The position numbers and the translations under genes are program-made. Under the pieces are notes generated by a model. It was not told where the DNA came from, made no database searches, and saw only the letters and a program-made list of their open reading frames with translations. Below, piece after piece: positions 1 to 5,832 of a DNA stretch of 5,832 nucleotides. The DNA comes from Ignavibacteria bacterium (lineage in GTDB: Bacteria > Bacteroidota > Ignavibacteria > Ignavibacteriales > Ignavibacteriaceae): NCBI GenBank assembly GCA_030648225.1, contig JAUSIA010000352.1, forward strand, positions 1-5,832, in the 5' to 3' direction. How positions within the stretch are numbered: position 1 is the stretch's first letter; each line of letters begins with the position of its first letter.

Positions 1-1143
1 TAAAAAAAGTTTCCTTGTAACCGGGTATTGAATTTTTACATTCGCACGGCTAAGATCCTGGTACACATCTGTTGATGTTCCTATCTCATACCTGAAATCC
101 CCGGCACGGCCTACTAAACTTATTACTGTAGCAGTACCAACCTGACGTAACTGCACACTTTTAATGGCATCACCAAATTGTTCATTTAAAAAACCTCCCA
201 CCAAAGAACCTGCAAGACTTGCTGCAACAGAAGCAATTTGGTTTCCTTTTTGTTGATCATCATTCTTATAAAACTCATCCCGCAAAATAAACATTACAGC
301 ATCGGATGCATCATAGATGGGTGAAGGAGTATTATCAGCAATACTCTGTGCACCATAATAAACTTTTAAGTTATCTTCGTCACTCACTAATCTTTTTGAG
401 AGATCTTTGAGAGGTCCTTTAATAAAAAGCCTAACTTCAACCGGAACCTCCTCGCCGGCATCTGCCCCTTCGGCAGGATAATAATAACTTCTGTAGGTTG
501 CAACAATATCCAGGTTAGGGTTTGAAAGTTCACCACTTAAAAATTCTATTGATCCTTCTGCATCAAGAGTTTTTAAAAATTGAAGGGTAGAACCTTCAAG
601 TAGTTTCAATTTCCCTTGTGTTTCGATCCTGGAGCCGGATTTTTCCACTCTAATACTCCCATCCAGAATAGCCACTAGATTCTGGTTAAATTCTTTCGAA
701 AGGACGTATGTAATAGTAGCTTCATCTTCTATTGTCACTTTAATATCATAATCCAAAATGCTTGTTTTAGTTTTAGACATTTCTGCATCTTCGCCGCCTT
801 TTTCAGATATATCAACAAGTCGCTCAAAATCCATCTCTTTGCCCTCTTCACCAGGAGAAATAGTATCCTCAGCAAATTTATAAATATAATTTTCTGATCC
901 GGTCTGGTAAGCTGACTGAGTCTGCGGGAATGTAAGCTCTGCTGCCTTTACTAAAACCGGTGCCTGAATAAAGATCCTGTTATCCTCAAGCTCTATCTCA
1001 ACTTTTCCTTCCGTACCAATAACAAGTTCCCCATAAACTGAAGGGCTTGCAGACTTTGAAGCTTCACTTAAGACTTTTAATTCGCCATTGAATGAGAACC
1101 TGGATGAAGTAATATTAAAATTATCGAGTGTTGCAGTACCACT
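1..1143 (-). other. TamB C-terminal domain (DUF490/PF04357-like) within the tamB gene
   Basis: Roughly residues 1090-1470 of the tamB product carry the hallmarks of the conserved C-terminal TamB domain. Recognisable segments in order are VYGELVIG and KVEIELEDNRIFIQAP (about 1115-1151), KAAELTFPQ, an acidic linker, then LEGSTLQFLKTLDAEGSIEF (1271-1290) and LSGELSNPNLDIVATY (1291-1306). After these come VPVEVRLFIKGPLKD, DAVMFILRDEF (1370-1380), IASVAASLAGSLVGGFLNEQ (1392-1411) and RYEIGTSTDVYQDLSRANVK near the window edge. The GELSNPNLDI segment followed by a V-rich strand and KGPLKD is the most diagnostic stretch. In the family this domain lies at the outer-membrane end and contacts TamA. Only the last strands are likely missing. 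The left boundary is approximate, being judged by eye. Confidence 0.85.
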
Positions 1144-4100
1144 GCCAAACATTTTCCCGCCATTCTCTGTTCCCTGCACATTTGCAATAACTAAGCTGTC
1201 TAATGTTAAATCATCTCCATCAATATTCACAAGCAAAGACGCATTATATTCAAGATTATTTGCTTCAAGGAAAAACGCAGCATCATTTACTTTCAGATAA
1301 CCTTCTGTTATTAAGGATGATGGCGTGCCGGTTATTTTTAAATCAGATGTAAACTCACCTCTCAGCTTGTTGAATGCCGGAAGGATATCTCCAAAAGCAC
1401 CAAGATTAAACCCATCAGAGTGGAGAGTAATATTCATCGGTTTAGTTTCCATGTAATTCTCTTCAGCACCAGTAAAGGAAAGATCAATTGGTACATTGCC
1501 TTTCATAGTTAGTGCAGTATCATTCTTATTTAATGTTGAATCAAGAAAAGCAAGATTTATATCAAGATTTTTATTATTGTATTTAAAGGTGCTTTCCAAC
1601 TCTCCAAATGTTTTATTCCCATAGGCAATACTGTCAATTAAAAGTTCTGCATTAATTATTGGTGAATTAAAACTGCCGGTTATACCTGCATCAAGGTTTA
1701 TGCTTGCCTCAACACTATTTTCCGGTTTGATATTCATAAGATTAACATTAAGATCCCGTCCACTCCAGTTATATAAATTTATATCAAGATTCTGATTACC
1801 GGTTTGTGAAAGATATCCTTTAATATTTAATTCAGAATTATTATGGACAAGCTTGAACTGATTAATATCCAGTTGATCTCCGTTATAAGTTAAATGCAAA
1901 TCATTCCTGTTCTCTATTATATAATTGCCATATACAAATTTTAAAGAATCAATTGATACATCTAAATTATTATTGCTCAGATCAATTTCCGTTATAAGCT
2001 TTGCAGAAAATGGTTGAGGATTTACATTAAGATTTATATTTGCAACATCGTTTTCCAAATTTAAATTAAGTGATAAATTATATATGTGGCTCCCTGCAAA
2101 TATCCTTTCAGCAGTAGTATTCAGATCAAGAATTAAATCCGATGTGGAAACTGCATTAAAACTATTCTGAACTTCAAGATCGAGTTCCATATTAGAAATA
2201 AAATAGGCTTCTGAATCATTGTAGACCTTAAAATACTTCAGCTCATTCTCAAAAGTGAAAAGCACACTATCGTTTGCATTACTTTCAAATCTCCCACCCA
2301 TTTCAGCATCAATCTCAAGATCATAACTGCCTATAAAAGCAGAAACTAAACTGAAATCTTTCAGATCAATTAAATAATTAAAATTTACATGCTCATCAAG
2401 CTGGGTAAATAATGGTTTATCTATTTTCAATCCGGCTTTAGTTTCTGCTTCATCTTCCTTAATCATATCAGGAAGAATATTATTTAACTTTTCATTGAAG
2501 GCGGAATAAAGCAGACTCATTTCACTGACAATCAAATCAATAGCCTGATCAACTTTATAATTTCCTATAAAAGTTACATCAGCAAGATCTGAAATAATAT
2601 TAATTACTCTATCCTCTCCGGGAACACTGCGCAAATCAACAATTAATCTTGTTGTATCGATTTCTACATTACCAAAATTTGAATTATGCAAAGTCGCTGT
2701 TAAAAACAGATCAAGGCTATCCTGGCTGAATCCATCACCTTCTCCATCTAAAGTTAAATTAATATTGCTTTCAAGAGTTGTATCCTGAACAAATTCTGCA
2801 AGATTAAAATTCCTGACATCGCCTTCAACCTGGTAAGTTGGTTCTTCAGGTTTAAAATCACAATTGCCATTTAAATCTGCAATCGTTTCATTTGAAACAA
2901 GATGGAATTCATATTTAATGAATTTATTGTCTGCATCTGCTGTTAATCTTAATGTATCAATTCCATTTCCATTTATAGATGAACCATTGGCAAACAATCT
3001 TACAGAACCATCAAAGGTTTCCGGGGAAACTCCTTTGCCATTTATTTCAGCAGAAATATTCAGGGAAGATTTAACACCGGCAAAAGGTTCTATATCAACT
3101 TCGTCTGTATTGAGAGTAATTTCATACTGAATTGGTTCATTTTTAAGATTGAGATTAATTAAACCCGAAACGCTTCCTTTATTAGTTAAAATATTTATAT
3201 CGGATTTAAAATCTAAAGGATCCCCATTATACGTTAATGTTTCAAACTTTATTACTCCGAGTTCCGGATAAACAGGAACCTCCATTCCGGTGAGTAAATT
3301 TTTTATATCATATTGATCAATATAAGAACCGCTTAAATCGGCAGAGATAAATAAATTTTCGTTAAGCAGGTTTTTAATTTCGGCTGTCCCTTCAACCTTT
3401 GAATTTTCAAGTGATACTCTCAGGTCGTTTAAATTCAGCTGCTTAGTTGATCCGGAAGCAATCACACCAAATTCAATTTTCCCTTTAAGCATATTTATTG
3501 ATGGTGCAAAAACTCTGATATCATCAAATGAAAATTGATTTGAACCAGCCTGTAAATTCAGATTTGCATTTTCAGGTTTAATCCCACGTGTATCGAAAAT
3601 ATTTATATTCGCTGCTGAAGCATTTATCATTACTTCTGATCTGCCTGTTTTCAAAAACAGGTCCTTAGCAAGGATACCTTTTTCATTAATAAAAAATTCC
3701 CCTTCAAGTTCATTTACACTAAAACCATTAACGTTAGGTTTGAAAGAGAGGTGACCAAGAGACAGTTCATAAATGTTTTTATTTATATTGAGTTTTGCAG
3801 CACAATCAAGATTTAGATTTTTTATTCGAATGTCATTAAAATTAAAAGCATCGTAATTAGAAGAACTATTTATGCTGTAATCTTTAAATGATAAATTCAC
3901 ATTCTCAAACTGAAGGTTTGCAATATGTATAACAAAAGGAAATTCCGATTCTGTAGTATCTTCCTCTGAAGGAGGGAACAACTTTGTTAAATTCAATTCT
4001 CCCGATTCATCGGAAGAAAGATTAATGGAAGCATTTTTAATTTCAAAATGTCTTATGTGGATCTTTTTCAATAAAAGCTGAAGCGGACTTGTCATAACCC

Positions 4101-4410
4101 CAATTGTCTCAGCTTTAAGCAGAGTATCTTCTTCCATGCTGACAACAGTATTGCGAAGGATAAGAGATGTAAAAATTGTTCCCTCAATCTCTTCTATATA
4201 TAATTTACCATTTAGAGCACTGTTAGCTTCTTCAATTATGGTTTCCCTAAGAAATTCCCTGAAAGTTGATGTCTGGCTTATCCCTAAAAGAATTAAAAGA
4301 AGAAAAAGCAAAGCTATCCCGGTATAAAGAAAAGCATTTACAATTCTTTGCAGAAGAGTTCTTTTCTTCTTTTCTTTAACTTTATTTTTATTTTTTTCTT
4401 CTTTACTCAA
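1..4410 (-). CDS. tamB: TamB-family translocation/assembly module protein (AsmA-like, DUF490), 3' end cut by window edge
   Basis: One uninterrupted frame of 1470 codons runs from a TTG at 4410-4408 to base 1 and is still open there, so the C-terminus is missing. Residues 1-22 are Lys/Arg-rich and cytoplasmic. Residues about 26-44 form one hydrophobic helix (AFLYTGIALLFLLLILLGI), a signal anchor leaving the rest in the periplasm. Residues 45-140 match the AsmA/TamB N-terminal style (ALNGKLYIEEIEGTIF, then SGELNLTKLF). The middle is a long run of alternating beta-strand phrases such as LDINLYNWSGRDLNVNL, fitting the family's lipid-binding groove. Residues 1003-1050 (LPAFNKLRGEF, LKITGTP) resemble the repeat before the C-terminal domain. 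Known family role: TamB works with TamA, a BamA-like protein, and with YhdP/YdbH-type proteins in phospholipid transport to the outer membrane. E. coli TamB has 1259 residues, so this one is longer. No tamA is visible here. The family call is firm; the exact substrate is unknown. Confidence 0.93.
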   Translation of the reverse strand, partial: MSKEEKNKNKVKEKKKRTLLQRIVNAFLYTGIALLFLLLILLGISQTSTFREFLRETIIEEANSALNGKLYIEEIEGTIFTSLILRNTVVSMEEDTLLKAETIGVMTSPLQLLLKKIHIRHFEIKNASINLSSDESGELNLTKLFPPSEEDTTESEFPFVIHIANLQFENVNLSFKDYSINSSSNYDAFNFNDIRIKNLNLDCAAKLNINKNIYELSLGHLSFKPNVNGFSVNELEGEFFINEKGILAKDLFLKTGRSEVMINASAANINIFDTRGIKPENANLNLQAGSNQFSFDDIRVFAPSINMLKGKIEFGVIASGSTKQLNLNDLRVSLENSKVEGTAEIKNLLNENLFISADLSGSYIDQYDIKNLLTGMEVPVYPELGVIKFETLTYNGDPLDFKSDINILTNKGSVSGLINLNLKNEPIQYEITLNTDEVDIEPFAGVKSSLNISAEINGKGVSPETFDGSVRLFANGSSINGNGIDTLRLTADADNKFIKYEFHLVSNETIADLNGNCDFKPEEPTYQVEGDVRNFNLAEFVQDTTLESNINLTLDGEGDGFSQDSLDLFLTATLHNSNFGNVEIDTTRLIVDLRSVPGEDRVINIISDLADVTFIGNYKVDQAIDLIVSEMSLLYSAFNEKLNNILPDMIKEDEAETKAGLKIDKPLFTQLDEHVNFNYLIDLKDFSLVSAFIGSYDLEIDAEMGGRFESNANDSVLFTFENELKYFKVYNDSEAYFISNMELDLEVQNSFNAVSTSDLILDLNTTAERIFAGSHIYNLSLNLNLENDVANINLNVNPQPFSAKLITEIDLSNNNLDVSIDSLKFVYGNYIIENRNDLHLTYNGDQLDINQFKLVHNNSELNIKGYLSQTGNQNLDINLYNWSGRDLNVNLMNIKPENSVEASINLDAGITGSFNSPIINAELLIDSIAYGNKTFGELESTFKYNNKNLDINLAFLDSTLNKNDTALTMKGNVPIDLSFTGAEENYMETKPMNITLHSDGFNLGAFGDILPAFNKLRGEFTSDLKITGTPSSLITEGYLKVNDAAFFLEANNLEYNASLLVNIDGDDLTLDSLVIANVQGTENGGKMFGSGTATLDNFNITSSRFSFNGELKVLSEASKSASPSVYGELVIGTEGKVEIELEDNRIFIQAPVLVKAAELTFPQTQSAYQTGSENYIYKFAEDTISPGEEGKEMDFERLVDISEKGGEDAEMSKTKTSILDYDIKVTIEDEATITYVLSKEFNQNLVAILDGSIRVEKSGSRIETQGKLKLLEGSTLQFLKTLDAEGSIEFLSGELSNPNLDIVATYRSYYYPAEGADAGEEVPVEVRLFIKGPLKDLSKRLVSDEDNLKVYYGAQSIADNTPSPIYDASDAVMFILRDEFYKNDDQQKGNQIASVAASLAGSLVGGFLNEQFGDAIKSVQLRQVGTATVISLVGRAGDFRYEIGTSTDVYQDLSRANVKIQYPVTRKLFL
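4408..4410 (-). promoter_or_regulatory. TTG start codon of tamB
   Basis: The tamB frame has a TAA stop five codons upstream of this TTG. The minus strand of the whole 4411-4493 gap contains no ATG or GTG in any frame. The first in-frame ATG is near 4138, about 90 codons in, and starting there would lose the Lys-rich tail and the membrane anchor. TTG is therefore the best start. The only other choice after the TAA is a rare ATT three codons earlier. The 20 bases upstream are nearly all A/T with no Shine-Dalgarno sequence. An AAGGA lies 22 bases from the TTG, too far to count. This leader style suits Bacteroidota-like translation. Confidence 0.75.
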
Positions 4411-4441
4411 AGCTAAAATATTTTATTTAGATTCCTTAATA

Positions 4442-4469
4442 ATTATAAAAATTAGATGCAAGAAAACAA
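4442..4469 (-). promoter_or_regulatory. Weak sigma70-like promoter candidate upstream of tamB
   Basis: On the minus strand TTGTTT (4469-4464) and a perfect TATAAT (4447-4442) are separated by 16 bases. A transcript from here would have a leader of about 25 bases before the tamB TTG. The -35 box is poor, and the gap is so AT-rich that a chance TATAAT is likely. If the host is in the Bacteroidota proper, its main sigma factor prefers a different -7 motif. It would be an internal promoter letting tamB be expressed apart from the rfaE genes. Confidence 0.2.
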
Positions 4470-4493
4470 AAGCAAAAACTAATCAGGGTGAGT

Positions 4494-4973
4494 TTAATCA
4501 GAATACCTGGATAATATTATTTCAATTATTTTAGATGTTGACTGCTCATTAACAAACTGAATATTTTTAACTTCTCCGCCATTATCCAGTACAATATCAC
4601 TGCCTATAATTTTATCCACAGACCAATCAGCTCCTTTAACCAGCACATCCGGGATCAGTTCCTTTATAAGCTCAAAAGGAGTGTCTTCATCAAAAATCAC
4701 AACAAAATCAACAGGTTTAAGATTCGACAAAAGAAAAGCTCTTTCGGTTTGATTAATGAAAGGGCGCTTTTCCCCCTTAATTCTTTTTACAGATGAATCA
4801 CTGTTAAGACCAACAATAAGAATATCTCCCAACTCTTTAGCTTTTAGAAGATAATCAACATGCCCGGCGTGAATTAAATCAAACACGCCATTTGTGAAAA
4901 CAACTTTTTTATTTTCATCATTAAATTTCTTTCTTAAAGATTTCATTTGTTCTTTTGAAAGAACATTGCTCAT
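4494..4973 (-). CDS. rfaE2: D-glycero-beta-D-manno-heptose 1-phosphate adenylyltransferase (ADP-heptose synthase, RfaE2/HldC)
   Basis: This complete 159-residue cytoplasmic enzyme transfers AMP from ATP to heptose 1-phosphate. The product is ADP-D-glycero-D-manno-heptose, which is epimerised and used for LPS inner core. It is a single cytidylyltransferase-like Rossmann domain. Visible motifs are TNGVFDLIHAGHVDYL (27-42) with the HxGH nucleotide-binding motif at 35-38, GLNSDSSVKRIKGEKRP (55-71), ERAFLLSNLKPVD (77-89), the RfaE2-type VKGADW (112-117), and STSKII (145-150), the STS-type motif near the C-terminus. The length matches the C-terminal half of bifunctional E. coli HldE and stand-alone RfaE2 proteins. 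All expected motif residues are present, so it should be active. It begins within the stop codon of rfaE1 (ATGA overlap), implying co-transcription and coupled translation. The related glycerol-3-phosphate cytidylyltransferase is a less likely alternative, because the VKGADW and STS motifs and the rfaE1 neighbour favour RfaE2. Confidence 0.95.
   Translation of the reverse strand: MSNVLSKEQMKSLRKKFNDENKKVVFTNGVFDLIHAGHVDYLLKAKELGDILIVGLNSDSSVKRIKGEKRPFINQTERAFLLSNLKPVDFVVIFDEDTPFELIKELIPDVLVKGADWSVDKIIGSDIVLDNGGEVKNIQFVNEQSTSKIIEIILSRYSD
4970..4973 (-). promoter_or_regulatory. ATGA stop/start overlap coupling rfaE1 to rfaE2
   Basis: On the minus strand the ATG of rfaE2 (4973-4971) and the TGA of rfaE1 (4972-4970) share two bases. 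A weak purine-rich stretch, GAAAGAG, ends about seven bases upstream and lies inside the end of rfaE1. This arrangement commonly lets a terminating ribosome re-initiate, which would keep the two heptose enzymes in step. Confidence 0.85.
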
Positions 4974-5832
4974 CTGTTTTCTCTTTCAACAGTTTCAAAA
5001 AGTTTAGCAGCTTCTATCGGCATAATACCAACCTCTTCACATACAATGCCTGCAGCATAATTTGCAAGATATGACGCTTCAAGAATATTTCCGCCTGCAG
5101 CAAGAGCCATTGTTAAGGTTGCAATTACAGTATCACCGGCGCCTGAAACATCGGCAGCTTTTCTTGCTTTAGTTGGCATTCGTTTTTCCTCTTTACCTTT
5201 TTCAAAAACTGCAATACCTTCAGCACCGAGTGTAAGTAAAATATTTTTTGCTTTTAATCTTTCAAGAATAACCTGCCCAGCTTTTATAACATCTGTATCA
5301 GTTTTTATTTTCATTGCCAGAATATCTTCAGCTTCTTTCCTGTTTGGTTTGAATACCGTTACATTTTTGTATTCAAAAAAATTGTTGAACTTTGGATCAA
5401 CTGTGATAAGAACATTTTTTTTATTTGCAAGACTGATTATTTTTTTGATCAACCCGGAAGTTAAAACTCCTTTATTATAATCCTGCAGAATTATTCCATC
5501 AAGATTTTTCATTTGAGACGAGAGATAATCAAAAAGCTTCTTTTCAGTTTTAGCTGAAATATCTTTCTTACTTTCTTTATCAATCCTTACAACATGCTGG
5601 CTTCCTGCAATAACCCTGGTTTTTGCTGTTGTAGGTCTTGAATCGTCAATTATAATTCCGTCAGATACCATTAAAGCTTCTGTAAGAAGTGACGTAAAGA
5701 TTGTTCCATCGTTATCATATCCTATAACTCCGATTGGAACAGGTATTCCACCAAGCTTCAGAACATTAAGAGCAACATTTGCAGCTCCTCCAAAACGGAA
5801 GAATTCATTTTCAACTTCAATTACCGGAACAG
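4970..5832 (-). CDS. rfaE1: D-glycero-beta-D-manno-heptose-7-phosphate kinase (RfaE1/HldA, PfkB family), 5' end cut by window edge
   Basis: This ATP-dependent cytoplasmic kinase makes heptose 1,7-bisphosphate from heptose 7-phosphate, the step before phosphatase and RfaE2 action. In the window 286 residues are visible, with two bases of a broken codon at the edge. The family's usual length of about 320-330 suggests some 35-45 N-terminal residues are missing. The ATG at 5671 is internal: the frame stays open to the edge and the upstream part encodes essential family sequence. Visible residues 12-28 are RFGGAANVALNVLKLGG, the PfkB N-terminal signature. RPTTAKTRVIAGSQHVVRID (visible 65-84) is characteristic of RfaE1 and separates it from ribokinase and fructokinase. 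Further motifs are DYNKGVL, VDPK, KPNRKEAE and LTLGAEGIAVF. DVSGAGDT (visible 227-234) is the C-terminal PfkB signature; its second Asp (visible 233) is the expected catalytic base. The adjoining rfaE2 confirms the assignment. No truncating mutation is seen. Confidence 0.95.
   Translation of the reverse strand, partial: VPVIEVENEFFRFGGAANVALNVLKLGGIPVPIGVIGYDNDGTIFTSLLTEALMVSDGIIIDDSRPTTAKTRVIAGSQHVVRIDKESKKDISAKTEKKLFDYLSSQMKNLDGIILQDYNKGVLTSGLIKKIISLANKKNVLITVDPKFNNFFEYKNVTVFKPNRKEAEDILAMKIKTDTDVIKAGQVILERLKAKNILLTLGAEGIAVFEKGKEEKRMPTKARKAADVSGAGDTVIATLTMALAAGGNILEASYLANYAAGIVCEEVGIMPIEAAKLFETVERENR

Noticed and set aside
1088..1300. 70-codon plus-strand open frame
   Set aside because: It lies wholly antisense to the uninterrupted tamB frame, has no recognisable domain or ribosome binding site, and its composition is that of a shadow of the beta-rich coding sequence.
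2864..3130. 88-codon plus-strand open frame
   Set aside because: It is antisense to tamB with no recognisable family. The sense frame is clearly coding and conserved in style.
4136..4327. 63-codon plus-strand open frame with a basic C-terminus
   Set aside because: It is antisense to the anchor and N-terminal domain of tamB. Its basic tail is only the complement of the sense strand's hydrophobic and Leu/Phe codons.
4375..4410. A-rich run at the tamB 5' end (minus strand) as a possible slippage or phase-variation site
   Set aside because: The A runs are short (at most seven), broken by other bases, and simply encode the Lys-rich cytoplasmic tail. No alternative frame is opened that would make slippage meaningful.
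4408..4415. TAgcTTTG on the minus strand, matching the Bacteroidota -7 promoter motif TAnnTTTG
   Set aside because: It overlaps the tamB start codon, so transcription would begin inside the gene, and there is no matching TTTG element about 20 bases upstream.
4474..4493. Possible terminator after rfaE2: AAACT and AGTTT arms followed by T-rich sequence on the minus strand
   Set aside because: The stem is only five base pairs, all but one A-T, with a 10-base loop. It is too weak for an intrinsic terminator in such AT-rich sequence.
4480..4501. Direct repeat of TAATCAG, 15 bases apart, at the end of rfaE2
   Set aside because: It is only seven bases and two copies, one of which includes the rfaE2 stop codon. 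Chance is sufficient explanation in AT-rich DNA.
4970..5671. A complete 233-residue kinase starting at the ATG at 5671
   Set aside because: The frame continues open upstream to the window edge and encodes the RFGGAANVALN signature, so this ATG is internal and the gene is partial rather than short.

Overview
The window is AT-rich bacterial DNA in which every supported gene lies on the minus strand. It comes from a diderm (outer-membrane) bacterium, because it carries heptose-nucleotide synthesis genes and a TamB-type envelope protein. Low GC, weak or absent Shine-Dalgarno sequences, a separate rfaE1/rfaE2 pair and an Asn/Ile/Leu-rich TamB point to the Bacteroidota/Chlorobi/Ignavibacteria group. 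Ignavibacteria is my best guess. This placement is inferred from style and was not searched.

Layout, in transcription order from the right edge: (1) 5832-4970, rfaE1, a PfkB-family heptose-7-phosphate kinase whose N-terminus is cut off by the window edge. (2) 4973-4494, rfaE2, the complete heptose-1-phosphate adenylyltransferase, joined to rfaE1 by a 4-base ATGA stop/start overlap. (3) 4493-4411, an 83-base AT-rich gap with a weak promoter candidate and no convincing terminator. (4) 4410-1, a tamB-family gene starting at TTG and open for 1470 codons to the left edge. I checked its frame codon by codon and found no stop or frameshift. The C-terminal domain is nearly complete, but the stop codon is outside the window.

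How the genes fit together: rfaE1 and rfaE2 carry out the kinase and nucleotidyl-transfer steps that lead to ADP-heptose, the donor for the LPS inner core or other heptose-containing surface glycans. TamB is a long beta-rich periplasmic protein anchored in the inner membrane. It belongs to the AsmA-like/TamB group, which is implicated in moving phospholipid to the outer membrane and in outer-membrane protein assembly. The shared theme is building the outer membrane. Their tandem orientation and short gap make co-transcription plausible.

I found no RNA gene, mobile element, CRISPR array or other new system. The window looks like an ordinary envelope-biogenesis locus. The points worth a second look are the TTG start of tamB, the split form of the heptose enzyme, and the linkage of the two functions.
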